Assembly (NCBI RefSeq): GCF_018224885.1
Contig: NZ_JAGTXB010000001.1
Span: 744,001-808,000, forward strand
Reading direction: 5' to 3'
DNA from: Chitinophaga hostae
GTDB lineage: Bacteria > Bacteroidota > Bacteroidia > Chitinophagales > Chitinophagaceae
Length of the DNA stretch: 64,000 bases
In this document: positions 42,461 to 50,718 of the stretch, piece after piece
How positions within the stretch are numbered: position 1 is the stretch's first letter
Layout: every line of letters starts with the position of its first letter
Position numbers and translations under genes: made by a program
Notes under the pieces: generated by a model
Told to the model about the DNA's origin: nothing
Databases searched by the model: none
Seen by the model: the letters and a program-made list of their open reading frames with translations, nothing else

Positions 42461-43375
42461 ATGAAAAGCTATTTCAGTACAAATCGTGTGCTGGCGTGGA
42501 CCATCACCAGCGTGGCAGTAGCCACTATTTTCTTTGCCTGTAAGAAGGAAGTAACTACAGATACCGCCCCCAATAATCAATCAGATAACAATACCATTGG
42601 CGCGGTACAACATGAGGCTATTGTAAGCGCTATGTATGGTGACTTGTTCGAAACCGCAGCCACTGTTGGTATTTCCCAGGGTATGTATACCGGCCGCAAG
42701 GCAAACCCCGGGGGAGGCGAAATGGCAGATCAGCCCCAAGGCTGTCCCTCTGCAGAACTCCTGGATGCAACCGGCAACACCTGGCCTAAACGCGTAGATA
42801 TAGATTTCGGAACGTCCTGCCTGGACAGGTACGGTGTATTCCGCAGCGGGGTCCTGCATGTGATTTTCAGCGGCCCGTTGTTTAGCCCGGGCGCTACTAT
42901 CGTAGTGGAGCCAAGGAACTATAAATTGAACGGAAAGGCCGTAGAAGGCCGCTTTGTGATCAGCGGTGTCAGCTATAGCACTACTAACGGCATCCAGTAT
43001 ACGACAGAATTAACCAATGGAAAAGTAACGCTCTCTGATTCCGTAGTGATAAATTATGCCAGCAAAAAAACGGTTAAACAAATTGCCGGTGTTGATAAGG
43101 ATCAGCCATTCCTGAACCCGTCTGACGATGTATTTAGCGTGGAAGGAAATGCTGCGCTTTCCTACGTGAAAGGCCCTGTTACTGGTGCTACGGCCAATTT
43201 TTCCACAGAGGAGGCGCTCATAAAAGCCTGGAGCTGTGCATATATCAGCAAGGGTAAACTGAAAGTGGAGTTCGATAAAATTACCGGTGTAATTAATTAC
43301 GGAGATGGACTATGCGATGATGTAGCTACCATTACGGTAGGTGATAAGGCAAAAGAAATAAAACTGAAACCATAA
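42461..43375 (+). CDS. Hypothetical lipoprotein
   Basis: 304 residues. The N-terminal hydrophobic segment AWTITSVAVATIFFAC ends in a lipobox-like cysteine followed by KKEVTTDTAP, as in many Bacteroidota lipoproteins. The rest is beta-rich and contains CPSAELLDATGNTWPKRVDIDFG, SGVLHVIFSGPLFSPGA, and KLKVEFDKITGVINYGDGLCDD. Proteins with this content are widespread in Chitinophagaceae and have no known function. A bidirectional hairpin at 43381-43415 separates it from the converging deacetylase. Confidence 0.75.
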   Translation: MKSYFSTNRVLAWTITSVAVATIFFACKKEVTTDTAPNNQSDNNTIGAVQHEAIVSAMYGDLFETAATVGISQGMYTGRKANPGGGEMADQPQGCPSAELLDATGNTWPKRVDIDFGTSCLDRYGVFRSGVLHVIFSGPLFSPGATIVVEPRNYKLNGKAVEGRFVISGVSYSTTNGIQYTTELTNGKVTLSDSVVINYASKKTVKQIAGVDKDQPFLNPSDDVFSVEGNAALSYVKGPVTGATANFSTEEALIKAWSCAYISKGKLKVEFDKITGVINYGDGLCDDVATITVGDKAKEIKLKP

Positions 43376-43380
43376 ATTTT

Positions 43381-43416
43381 AAGCGGCGCCGTTACTGTCA
43401 GGTAACAGCGCCGCTG
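43381..43416. terminator. Bidirectional terminator hairpin
   Basis: AGCGGCGCCGTTAC pairs with GTAACAGCGCCGCT with one mismatch, between converging genes whose stops lie within 10 bp on each side. Confidence 0.8.
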
Positions 43417-43419
43417 CTT

Positions 43420-44043
43420 TTATACAATAGCTGCGAGTTCATATTTTTGTTTCTTACAAAACTCCAGCACCCGGGGCAATGCATATTCCAGCCGGTCCCA
43501 GGCCTTGGTACTGTCGTGAAATACCACAATGGAACCTGGCTGCAGCTTAAACACTACATTCTGTACACAGGCTTCCCCATTGAGATCCGTGTCAAAATCC
43601 CCGCTCAGTAAATCCCACATAATAATTTTTGCCCCTGGCATCTTATTTTTTATCTGCCTGACCTGGAAAGGCGTAATCCTGCCATAAGGCGGCCTGAACA
43701 AGGGAGAAGGTATATATTTGGCTGCTTCCAGCACATTTGCTATATACTTTTCCGTATTTGTTTTCCATCCGTTGAGATGATTGTGCGTGTGGTTGCCGGT
43801 ACTATGACCTGCTTCCAGGATCTGCTGGTAAATAGCAGGGTATTCCACCACATTTTTGCCGATGCAGAAAAAAGTGCCTTTGGCATCGTATCTGGCCAGC
43901 TGTTCCAGCACAAAGGGCGTGGCTTCGGGATGTGGACCGTCATCAAAAGTGAGGTATACCTTATTGCCTGCCGGCGACATATTCCAGATACAGCTTTTAT
44001 AGAGGGCTTTCAGGATACCGGGTGTTTTAGTAAGATAGAACAT
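43420..44043 (-). CDS. Polysaccharide deacetylase (NodB domain)
   Basis: 207 residues, a carbohydrate esterase family 4 type domain. Motif 1 TFDDGPH (catalytic base and metal aspartate), motif 2 HSTGNHTHNH (metal histidines), motif 3 LFRPPYGRI, motif 4 IMWDLLSGDFD and motif 5 IVVFHDS are all present, so it should be active. Probable substrates are peptidoglycan or N-acetylglucosamine polymers. No cleavable signal is clear; the N-terminus is short. It is divergent from gltX across a degenerate heptamer repeat. Confidence 0.93.
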   Translation of the reverse strand: MFYLTKTPGILKALYKSCIWNMSPAGNKVYLTFDDGPHPEATPFVLEQLARYDAKGTFFCIGKNVVEYPAIYQQILEAGHSTGNHTHNHLNGWKTNTEKYIANVLEAAKYIPSPLFRPPYGRITPFQVRQIKNKMPGAKIIMWDLLSGDFDTDLNGEACVQNVVFKLQPGSIVVFHDSTKAWDRLEYALPRVLEFCKKQKYELAAIV

Positions 44044-44054
44044 ACTTGGAGCCT

Positions 44055-44170
44055 TTGGCTTTTAGCGATGAGCTGAATAGTATTGCAATATACTTAATGT
44101 CCCGAAGCCCTGGCCCGTATTAAAAAATTTTAATCTCCCCCTGCATCTCCCGGATAGCTAAAAGCTAAAT
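44055..44170. repeat. Heptamer-palindrome repeat (R5), degenerate
   Basis: Left fragment TTGGCTTTTAGCGATGAGCT (44055-44074) and right fragment CTGCATCTCCCGGATAGCTAAAAGCTAA (from 44141) keep the CTGCAT and CTAAAAG elements. It lies in the divergent region before gltX. Confidence 0.5.
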
Positions 44171-44173
44171 CCT

Positions 44174-44181
44174 TATCTTTG
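44174..44181 (+). promoter_or_regulatory. -7 box close to start codon (gltX)
   Basis: TATCTTTG ends 6 bp before the gltX ATG. The position suggests transcription starts at or next to the start codon. Confidence 0.6.
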
Positions 44182-44187
44182 CCGCCT

Positions 44188-45717
44188 ATGGATCACAAAA
44201 AAGTAAGAGTGCGTTTTGCGCCCAGTCCTACTGGTGGCCTACATCTTGGAGGTGTGCGCACTGTTTTATTCAACTATTTGTTTGCAAAACAGCATAAAGG
44301 CGATTTTGTGCTGCGTATTGAAGATACAGACCAAACCCGTTATGTGCCGGGAGCGGAAGAATATATCAGCGAATGCTTAAGCTGGTGTGGCTTAACGCCG
44401 GATGAAAGTCCTGCGTTGGGTGGTCCGTATGGCCCTTACCGCCAGAGCGAACGTAAACCATTATATCGTCAGTATGCAGAGCAGCTGGTAAAATCCGGTC
44501 ATGCCTACTACGCTTTTGATACGCCAGAGGAGCTGGAAAGTATGCGCGAAAGACTGAAAGGTCCCGAAAACCATTCTCCCCAATACAATCACCTGGTAAG
44601 GGAAAAAATGCGCAATTCCCTCACCCTGCCTGATGCGGAAGTACAGGATTTACTTGCGAAAAATACACCGCATGTGATCCGGATAAATATGCCTGCCAAT
44701 GAAGACATCACTTTTACCGATCTCGTAAGAGGGGAAGTGACTTTTCACACATCACAGGTAGATGATAAAGTATTGCTGAAAGCAGACGGTATGCCTACCT
44801 ATCACCTCGCAGTGGTAGTTGATGATTACCTGATGAAGATCACCCATGCTTTCCGCGGGGAAGAGTGGCTGCCATCAGCGCCGGTACATCTCCTGCTCTG
44901 GAAATACCTGGGCTGGGAAGCAGATATGCCGCAATGGGCGCATTTGCCGCTGATCCTGAAACCTGATGGCAATGGTAAGCTCAGCAAACGTGACGGCGAT
45001 CGTTTAGGCTTCCCCGTTTATGCCATGAACTGGATGGATCCTAAAACCAACGAGTTGACCAAAGGCTTCCGGGAACTGGGTTTCCTGCCGGAAGCATTCA
45101 TTAACATGCTGGCCATGCTCGGTTGGAACGACGCTACCGAACAGGAAATATTTTCTATCGAAGAACTGATTCAGAAATTTTCCCTGGAACGCGTTCATAA
45201 AGCCGGCGCCAAGTTCGATTACGAAAAGGCAAAGTGGTTTAACCATCAGTATATTCATCATAAAGACAATGAAACCCTGGCTGCCCTTTTCCAGCCTGTA
45301 CTCGCCGAAAAAGGTGTGAGCGCAGATCCTGCTTATGTTGCTACCGTGGCAGGCCTGGTGAAAGAACGTTGTTACTTTGTAAATGAAATATGGGACCACG
45401 GTTTCTTTTTCTTCCAAAGCCCTGCCAGCTATGATGAAGCTGCTGTAAAACCAAAGTGGAATGCAGATAAAGAAGCATTCTTCAACGCCTGGTCTGCACA
45501 GCTGAACAGCTTAACCACTGCTCCTGCTGCAGATCTGGAAGTTGCGTTCAAAGCCCTGGCTGCTGAAAGAAATCTGAAAATGGGTGATGTACAGCTGCCT
45601 TTCCGCATTATGCTGACCGGTGGCAAATTTGGTCCTCCTGTTTTTGATATCGTTGCTACATTAGGTATAGCGGAAACACAAAACAGGATTGCAAAAGGAC
45701 TGGAAGCTTTTAAGTAG
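44188..45717 (+). CDS. gltX: Glutamyl-tRNA synthetase
   Basis: About 509-residue class I synthetase charging tRNA-Glu. The HIGH region is RFAPSPTGGLHLGGVRT, and the KMSKS region is GKLSKRDGDRLGFPVY. The tRNA-specificity domain has RGEEWLPSAPVHLLLW. The ATG at 44188 is the start; the in-frame TTG at 44179 overlaps the -7 box. A terminator at 45740-45771 follows and overlaps the end of the converging vapC gene. Confidence 0.97.
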   Translation: MDHKKVRVRFAPSPTGGLHLGGVRTVLFNYLFAKQHKGDFVLRIEDTDQTRYVPGAEEYISECLSWCGLTPDESPALGGPYGPYRQSERKPLYRQYAEQLVKSGHAYYAFDTPEELESMRERLKGPENHSPQYNHLVREKMRNSLTLPDAEVQDLLAKNTPHVIRINMPANEDITFTDLVRGEVTFHTSQVDDKVLLKADGMPTYHLAVVVDDYLMKITHAFRGEEWLPSAPVHLLLWKYLGWEADMPQWAHLPLILKPDGNGKLSKRDGDRLGFPVYAMNWMDPKTNELTKGFRELGFLPEAFINMLAMLGWNDATEQEIFSIEELIQKFSLERVHKAGAKFDYEKAKWFNHQYIHHKDNETLAALFQPVLAEKGVSADPAYVATVAGLVKERCYFVNEIWDHGFFFFQSPASYDEAAVKPKWNADKEAFFNAWSAQLNSLTTAPAADLEVAFKALAAERNLKMGDVQLPFRIMLTGGKFGPPVFDIVATLGIAETQNRIAKGLEAFK

Positions 45718-45739
45718 TATTGTTAGTAGTTATATAGAT

Positions 45740-45778
45740 AAAGGCTAAACGATGAAGACCGTTTAGCCTTTATTATTT
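45740..45778. terminator. Bidirectional terminator overlapping vapC 3' end
   Basis: AAAGGCTAAACG (45740-45751) and CGTTTAGCCTTT (45760-45771) form a perfect 12-bp stem, with T-rich flank on the gltX side. The last codons and stop of vapC lie inside the right arm. Confidence 0.85.
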
Positions 45779-46179
45779 TGCCAGGTTTTTAGTGCAGAGT
45801 GGGCGCTGATCAGGTCAAAGTTACTGTCGTTGTGGACTACCTCCAAGTCAAAGCTCATTGCATAGAACGCAATGATGCAATCATTGCTTTTGCGAATGGT
45901 GACGCCTTTCTTGCGGAGTGTCCGAAATAGCGCTGAAGCGCCTATCGCTGTAGCCATTGGTGCGATTTCCAACCGCGTAAAACGACGCATTACTTCTTTT
46001 GTTTTCCGATATTGGAGATCATCTCTTATTCCTTGAAGAAGCTCTTGCAAAACAATGGGAATAACAGGAATCTCAAATCCATTTTTTAGATAATAGTTTA
46101 GTAAACCAGTTTGGGGAGTTACCTTTTTCCGCATGGAGTCAATCCAAACTGAAGTGTCAAAGAGAAGTGGTTGGTTCAT
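45763..46179 (-). CDS. vapC: PIN-domain toxin (VapC family)
   Basis: 138-residue PIN-domain endoribonuclease. The acidic residues needed for metal binding are seen in LLFDTSVWID (Asp8), VLQELLQG (Glu), KSNDCIIAFYA (Asp) and HNDSNFDLI (Asp). VapC toxins cut initiator tRNA, other tRNAs or rRNA loops. It overlaps the antitoxin gene by 4 bp (ATGA). Its 3' end forms half of the terminator shared with gltX. The module sits between gltX and glnS, both of which supply charged tRNAs. Confidence 0.92.
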   Translation of the reverse strand: MNQPLLFDTSVWIDSMRKKVTPQTGLLNYYLKNGFEIPVIPIVLQELLQGIRDDLQYRKTKEVMRRFTRLEIAPMATAIGASALFRTLRKKGVTIRKSNDCIIAFYAMSFDLEVVHNDSNFDLISAHSALKTWQNNKG

Positions 46180-46394
46180 TTGCCTCGCATTTCGTTTAAG
46201 TCACCGTCCCAGTAAATCTTCCCTTGCAAGTCTAGAAATTTACGTTGGTTAATACCCAAAATAAATTTTCTGAGCGCCTCATTGATTACCTCCTCCTTTG
46301 TCTTTCCTTTATTAAGCTTCATTGCTTCTTTGATCAGTTCGGGGTTTAAGTTTACTATGTTTGCCTGGTTTATATTGCTTCTTGCTTTTGCCAT
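46176..46394 (-). CDS. vapB: VapB-type antitoxin
   Basis: 72 residues starting MAKARSNINQANIVNLNPELIKEAMKL; the earlier in-frame codons (to 46427) include a poor start and are dropped. The pattern ELIKEAMKLNKGKTKEEVINEALRKFI is the VapB_antitoxin (type II, ribbon-helix-helix-like) helix, followed by a C-terminal toxin-binding tail. It should neutralise VapC and repress the operon. No operator repeat was identified in the short region before glnS's terminator. Confidence 0.88.
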   Translation of the reverse strand: MAKARSNINQANIVNLNPELIKEAMKLNKGKTKEEVINEALRKFILGINQRKFLDLQGKIYWDGDLNEMRGK

Positions 46395-46439
46395 AAAGAA
46401 TGGTTTAATATCAATAAAAATACACAATAATATACACGC

Positions 46440-46470
46440 AAAAAGGCCGGACAGTACTGCCCGGCCTTCA
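46440..46470 (-). terminator. Intrinsic terminator of glnS
   Basis: AAGGCCGG pairs with CCGGCCTT (10-nt loop), followed by TTTTT on the minus strand, 20 bp past the glnS stop. Confidence 0.85.
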
Positions 46471-46489
46471 TTTTATCGCAAAAAAAACC

Positions 46490-48160
46490 TTATTTCGCTT
46501 TCGCGCTTTCCTTAGCCCACGCATCTTTCAGCGTCACGGTTCTGTTGAACACCACTTTCTCGGGTGTACTATCCGGGTCAACAGAGAAATACCCTTTCCG
46601 CAGGAACTGGAAACGCTCACCAGGCTTAGCTTGTAACAGGCCTGGTTCTACAAATGCTTCTTTGATCACCTGCAGGGAGTCCGGGTTGATCAGTGATTTG
46701 AAATCGCCTTCTTCAGCAGCAGGATTTTCGGCGGTAAATAAACGGTCGTAGATACGTACTTCGGCGGTAGCTGCATGTGCGGCGCTTACCCAGTGAATAG
46801 TACCTTTTACCGTTAAACCGCTCTGATCGCCGCCGCTTTTGCTTTCGGGCAAATAGGTGGCGTAGATGGTGGTGATGTTACCATCGGCATCTTTATCAAA
46901 GCTTTCGCCCTTGATAATATATGCATTCTTCAATCTTACCATGTTGCCGGGGCCGAGACGGAAAAATTTCTTCGGTGGATTTTCCATGAAGTCTTCCCGC
47001 TCAATATACAGGGTGTTGCTAAAATGCAGGGTACGTGAGCCGGCAGTTTCATCTTCCGGGTTATTATCGGCGCTGAGTTCTTCTACCAGGTCTTCCGGGT
47101 AGTTGGTGATCACCAGTTTTACCGGATCTAACACAGCCATTACGCGGTTGGCTGTTCTGTTCAGTTCTTCGCGGATGCAGAATTCCAGCAGGCCCAGCTC
47201 GATCATATTATCGCGTTTCTGTACGCCAACACGTTCGCAGAGCATACGGATACTGGCCGGCGTATAGCCACGGCGGCGCAACCCGCTGATGGTAGGCATA
47301 CGCGGGTCATCCCAGCCATTTACATGACCTTCTTCCACCAGCTGTTTCAGTTTTCGTTTACTCATCACCGTATACGTGAGGTTTAAGCGGGCAAACTCGT
47401 ACTGGCGGCTTGGGAAGATCTCCAGTTCTTTAATAAACCAGTCGTACAGCGGACGATGTGGAATAAACTCCAGTGTACAAATGGAATGGGTAATATTTTC
47501 AATGCTATCACTCTGACCGTGGGCAAAGTCGTACATCGGGTAAATGCACCATTTGTCGCCCGTACGGTGGTGATGGGCATGTTTAATACGATACATGAGG
47601 GGGTCGCGCATATGCATGTTGGGAGAGGCCAGGTCCCCCTTGGCGCGAAGCGTTTTTTCTCCGTCTTTGAATTCACCTTTGCGCATGCGTTCAAACAGGT
47701 CCAGGTTTTCAGCCACAGAGCGGTTTCTGGCCAGTGTAGGCGTACCCGGTACGGTTGGCGTACCCTTGGCGGCGGCTATTTGTTCAGCGCTGGCATCTTC
47801 TACATAGGCCAGCCCCTTTTCTATCATATTTACCGCAAAGGTGTACAGTTGCTCAAAATAATCGGAGGCATACAATTCTTTATCCCAGTCAAATCCCAGC
47901 CAGTGGATATCTTCCTTGATAGAATCCACATATTCTGTGTCTTCCGTTACGGGGTTGGTATCATCGAAGCGCAGATTGGTTTTACCGTTATATTTCTGGG
48001 CTAGTCCAAAGTTCAATACGATGGATTTGGCGTGCCCGATATGCAGGTAGCCATTAGGTTCCGGTGGGAAACGCGTTAATATACGACCGTCGTTTACGCC
48101 GTTTGCTATGTCTTCTTCAACAATTTGTTCTATAAAGTTGAGAGATCTTTCTTCGCTCAT
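46490..48160 (-). CDS. glnS: Glutaminyl-tRNA synthetase
   Basis: About 556-residue class I synthetase of GlnRS type. HIGH motif in [22 protein letters not shown] variant in [13 protein letters not shown], and the GlnRS-specific [14 protein letters not shown]. Two C-terminal anticodon-binding beta-barrels follow. The start MSEERSLNF at 48160 is preferred because a TACCTTTG -7 box (48182-48189) overlaps the earlier in-frame start at 48184. Presence of GlnRS means tRNA-Gln is charged directly. Confidence 0.96.
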   Translation of the reverse strand: MSEERSLNFIEQIVEEDIANGVNDGRILTRFPPEPNGYLHIGHAKSIVLNFGLAQKYNGKTNLRFDDTNPVTEDTEYVDSIKEDIHWLGFDWDKELYASDYFEQLYTFAVNMIEKGLAYVEDASAEQIAAAKGTPTVPGTPTLARNRSVAENLDLFERMRKGEFKDGEKTLRAKGDLASPNMHMRDPLMYRIKHAHHHRTGDKWCIYPMYDFAHGQSDSIENITHSICTLEFIPHRPLYDWFIKELEIFPSRQYEFARLNLTYTVMSKRKLKQLVEEGHVNGWDDPRMPTISGLRRRGYTPASIRMLCERVGVQKRDNMIELGLLEFCIREELNRTANRVMAVLDPVKLVITNYPEDLVEELSADNNPEDETAGSRTLHFSNTLYIEREDFMENPPKKFFRLGPGNMVRLKNAYIIKGESFDKDADGNITTIYATYLPESKSGGDQSGLTVKGTIHWVSAAHAATAEVRIYDRLFTAENPAAEEGDFKSLINPDSLQVIKEAFVEPGLLQAKPGERFQFLRKGYFSVDPDSTPEKVVFNRTVTLKDAWAKESAKAK

Positions 48161-48181
48161 AATGATTTTTATCTTGGAGAG

Positions 48182-48189
48182 CAAAGGTA
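48182..48189 (-). promoter_or_regulatory. -7 box of glnS
   Basis: TACCTTTG on the minus strand, 21 bp before the ATG at 48160. It lies 7 bp from the heptamer repeat R6. Confidence 0.55.
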
Positions 48190-48196
48190 AGAAAAT

Positions 48197-48275
48197 AGCT
48201 GTTAGCTATTAGCTATTAGCTTTTAGATAGTGCCACTGTATTCAACTAAAAGCCAAAAGCTAATAGCTAAGGGCT
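48197..48275. repeat. Heptamer-palindrome repeat (R6)
   Basis: Left arm 48197-48226 (TTAGCTA/TTAGCTT units), right arm 48246-48275 (CTAAAAG/CCAAAAG/CTAATAG units), 19-bp centre without the inner GCAGCGGA block. It is in the divergent region between glnS and the B12-binding gene, one of only two copies not at a gene 3' end. Confidence 0.85.
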
Positions 48276-48300
48276 ATTTCGTTACCTTTACTTCCTTAAT

Positions 48301-48732
48301 ATGATAATTGGTATGGTCAACCCGTTAAATCGTCCTGTTCGTGTATTGGTAGCCAAAGTGGGCCTCGATGGCCATGATCGTGGAGCTAAGGTAATTGCAG
48401 CAGCGCTGCGGGATGCCGGCATGGAAGTAATATATACCGGCCTCCGTCAAACCCCCGAAATGGTGGTAAACGCCGCCCTGCAGGAAGATGTGGACGCCAT
48501 TGGCATCAGCATCCTGTCGGGCGCCCATATGACGGTATTCCCTAAAATCATTGCCGGGATGAAGGAAAAGGGCATGAACGATGTGCTGCTCACGGGCGGG
48601 GGAATTATCCCCGATAGCGATATGGAAGCCCTCCAGGAAATGGGGGTAGGCAAATTATTCCCCCCGGGCACCAATACCAAAGATATTTCCGAGTATATCA
48701 CCAACTGGGTGGCGTCTCACAGAAATTTTTAA
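48301..48732 (+). CDS. Cobalamin-binding methylmalonyl-CoA mutase C-terminal domain protein
   Basis: 143 residues making up one B12-binding domain of the mutase C-terminal type. The DxHxxG motif with the cobalt-ligand histidine is in [18 protein letters not shown], followed by [19 protein letters not shown] and [23 protein letters not shown]. It corresponds to a separately encoded small subunit for an acyl-CoA mutase such as methylmalonyl- or isobutyryl-CoA mutase; the catalytic subunit is not in the window. The start at 48301 or the ATG four codons later are both possible. Confidence 0.9.
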   Translation: MIIGMVNPLNRPVRVLVAKVGLDGHDRGAKVIAAALRDAGMEVIYTGLRQTPEMVVNAALQEDVDAIGISILSGAHMTVFPKIIAGMKEKGMNDVLLTGGGIIPDSDMEALQEMGVGKLFPPGTNTKDISEYITNWVASHRNF

Positions 48733-48820
48733 AAATTTTTCCGGAACGCCGTAACATTTTCTAAACCGGGTCGTCTTCAGGTTAGTAATCCACCAAATCT
48801 AAAAAACCACAACCCGTTTT

Positions 48821-49654
48821 ATGAATAAGAAGTTACTCCCCCTGTCCCTGGTACTGTTGCTGTTTGGTTGTAGTGTGTTTGCACAGGATAAGAAAGATTC
48901 AGTTAGCCCCGCTGCTGCGGATACGGCCGTTTTTGAGAAAAAAACCGCCTTCACCCTCATTTTTGGTAAATATCCCAAGCACCGCGACGGGGTATATGTA
49001 ACCCATGGTGGCAACGGTGCATTGTTGTCTTTTGCCTCCATGAAGGAAAATGGGGAACATATGCGTAACATTCCCAGGTTTACCCTCTTTTTCAACATAG
49101 GGTCGAACTTTAATAAAGACTTTTCCAAAAACTTTGGCGTTTTCACCGGTCTCAATCTCAAGAATATAGGGCTTATCTCCAAACCAACCGACTCCCTGAA
49201 ACTGAAGCAGCGGGTGTATACAGTGGGCATTCCGCTGGGTATTAAACTGGGCGACGTAACCGGTGGCAGCTTTTTCTTCTTTGCCGGTGGTGAAATTGAC
49301 CTGGCTATCAATTACAAGGAAAAACAATTTGTGGATGGTCACAAGGTCCATAAATTCAATGAATGGTTCAGCGACCGTACCGCTCTGCTGATGCCCTCTT
49401 TATTTGCCGGTGTTCGTGTGAACCCCGGTTTTGGATTGAAGGTGCAATATTATCCGCAGAACTTCTTTAACCAGGACTTCAAAACAAAAGATAAAAGCGG
49501 CAACGCCATTTATCCCTATAAGAACCTGGAAGCAAACCTGATCTTTGTAACGCTGGGATACAACTTCAGCGGTATTAACTATTTCAAGGTGAAGAAAAAA
49601 AGGCACTATATGAAGATGAAAAGCGGTAAAACAGAGTTTGAAGTAAACTATTAA
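48821..49654 (+). CDS. Outer-membrane beta-barrel protein
   Basis: 277 residues with a signal peptide (LLPLSLVLLLFGCSVFAQ, cleavage probably after the final alanine). Repeated amphipathic strands end in aromatic residues (GSNFNKDFSKNFGVFTGLNLKNIGLI, SFFFFAGGEIDLAINY, LIFVTLGYNF). This is the layout of an OmpA/PorT-like small barrel. No specific family is recognised. A terminator (49680-49713) closes the gene. Confidence 0.78.
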   Translation: MNKKLLPLSLVLLLFGCSVFAQDKKDSVSPAAADTAVFEKKTAFTLIFGKYPKHRDGVYVTHGGNGALLSFASMKENGEHMRNIPRFTLFFNIGSNFNKDFSKNFGVFTGLNLKNIGLISKPTDSLKLKQRVYTVGIPLGIKLGDVTGGSFFFFAGGEIDLAINYKEKQFVDGHKVHKFNEWFSDRTALLMPSLFAGVRVNPGFGLKVQYYPQNFFNQDFKTKDKSGNAIYPYKNLEANLIFVTLGYNFSGINYFKVKKKRHYMKMKSGKTEFEVNY

Positions 49655-49679
49655 GATATTCCAGTATTGATGTCAGCAG

Positions 49680-49713
49680 GCCGGAACCAATTACACATTG
49701 GTACCGGCTTTTT
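49680..49713 (+). terminator. Intrinsic terminator
   Basis: GCCGG and CCAAT segments pair with ATTGG and CCGGC (2-nt internal loop), then TTTTTG. Confidence 0.8.
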
Positions 49714-49801
49714 GTTTGACAGGCAGCCCTGCATGGGCCTGTCAGGCTGATTCGTTAGGTTATTGAATATTGCTTAATATTGATAAACTAAAATACAGCT
49801 C

Positions 49802-50578
49802 ATGTATCAGACGTTAAGCACACAACTGGAAAACAGCATCCTGACAGTAACTATTAACCGCCTGGAAAAAATGAATGCGCTCAACCAGCAGGTGCTGGCC
49901 GAACTGGCGCTGGTGGTAGATGAAGTATATGGTAACAGGGACATCAAAGGAGCAGTAATTACCGGCGCAGGCGAAAAAGCATTTGTAGCCGGTGCGGATA
50001 TCAGTGAATTTCTCACCCTGTCTGCCAAACAGGGCGAGGAACTGGCTAAAAAAGGGCACGTAATTTTTCAACGGATAGAAAGCTGCCCCAAACCTATTAT
50101 TGCTGCTGTAAACGGTTTTGCCCTCGGCGGTGGTTGTGAACTGGCCATGGCCTGTCATTTCCGCATCGCCAGCGAAAACGCAAAATTTGGGCAGCCGGAA
50201 GTTAACCTGGGCCTGATACCCGGTTATGGCGGTACCCAGCGGCTTACGCAGCTAATCGGCAAAGGAAAAGCACTCGAACTGATGATGACCGGCGACATGA
50301 TCAACGCCACAGAAGCGCAGGCCTGGGGCCTGGTGAATCATGTGGTAAAGCCCGAAGAATTGCTCCCCAAAGCCATTGCCATCTTACAAAAAATACAAAC
50401 AAAAGCCCCGCTGGCCATTGCCCGGGTAATAAAGTGTGCGAATGCAGCCATGGATAAGGACCAGGACGGTTTTGAACTTGAACTGAAAGAATTTGGAGCC
50501 TGCTTCGCTACCAAGGATTTAGAAGAGGGCGCCGCTGCCTTCATACAAAAAAGGCAACCGAATTTTACCGGAGAATAG
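49802..50578 (+). CDS. Enoyl-CoA hydratase/isomerase family (crotonase)
   Basis: 258-residue crotonase-fold enzyme. The oxyanion-hole segments AFVAGADISEFLTL and NGFALGGGCELAMACHFRIA are present, with the catalytic glutamates of enoyl-CoA hydratase in GGGCELAMA and FGQPEVNLGLIPGYGGTQRL. It should hydrate 2-enoyl-CoA in fatty-acid or amino-acid breakdown, or act as crotonase in a short-chain pathway. The B12-binding mutase subunit gene is 1 kb away, but a shared pathway is not shown. The gene ends at a heptamer palindrome of a different type (R10). Confidence 0.92.
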   Translation: MYQTLSTQLENSILTVTINRLEKMNALNQQVLAELALVVDEVYGNRDIKGAVITGAGEKAFVAGADISEFLTLSAKQGEELAKKGHVIFQRIESCPKPIIAAVNGFALGGGCELAMACHFRIASENAKFGQPEVNLGLIPGYGGTQRLTQLIGKGKALELMMTGDMINATEAQAWGLVNHVVKPEELLPKAIAILQKIQTKAPLAIARVIKCANAAMDKDQDGFELELKEFGACFATKDLEEGAAAFIQKRQPNFTGE

Positions 50579-50580
50579 GA

Positions 50581-50690
50581 AAGAATTACGAACTACGAAT
50601 TACGAATTACGAATTACGGACTGGAGGGCAGATTACCTTATACTGTTTCCTCACCGGTCCGTAATTCGTAATTCCTAATTTGTAATTCTT
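50581..50690. repeat. GAATTAC heptamer palindrome (R10)
   Basis: Left arm 50581-50624 consists of five GAATTAC-type units ending GGACTGG; right arm 50654-50690 is CCGGTCCGTAATTC followed by further units. It has the same architecture as the TTAGCTN family with an unrelated heptamer. It begins 2 bp after the crotonase stop and ends at the fumC -7 box. Confidence 0.85.
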
Positions 50691-50698
50691 TACTTTTG
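50691..50698 (+). promoter_or_regulatory. -7 box of fumC
   Basis: TACTTTTG, 20 bp before the fumC ATG and directly abutting the R10 palindrome, whose right arm would cover the -33 region. Confidence 0.5.
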
Positions 50699-50718
50699 TA
50701 CCCTTAAAAGTTTAAGTC

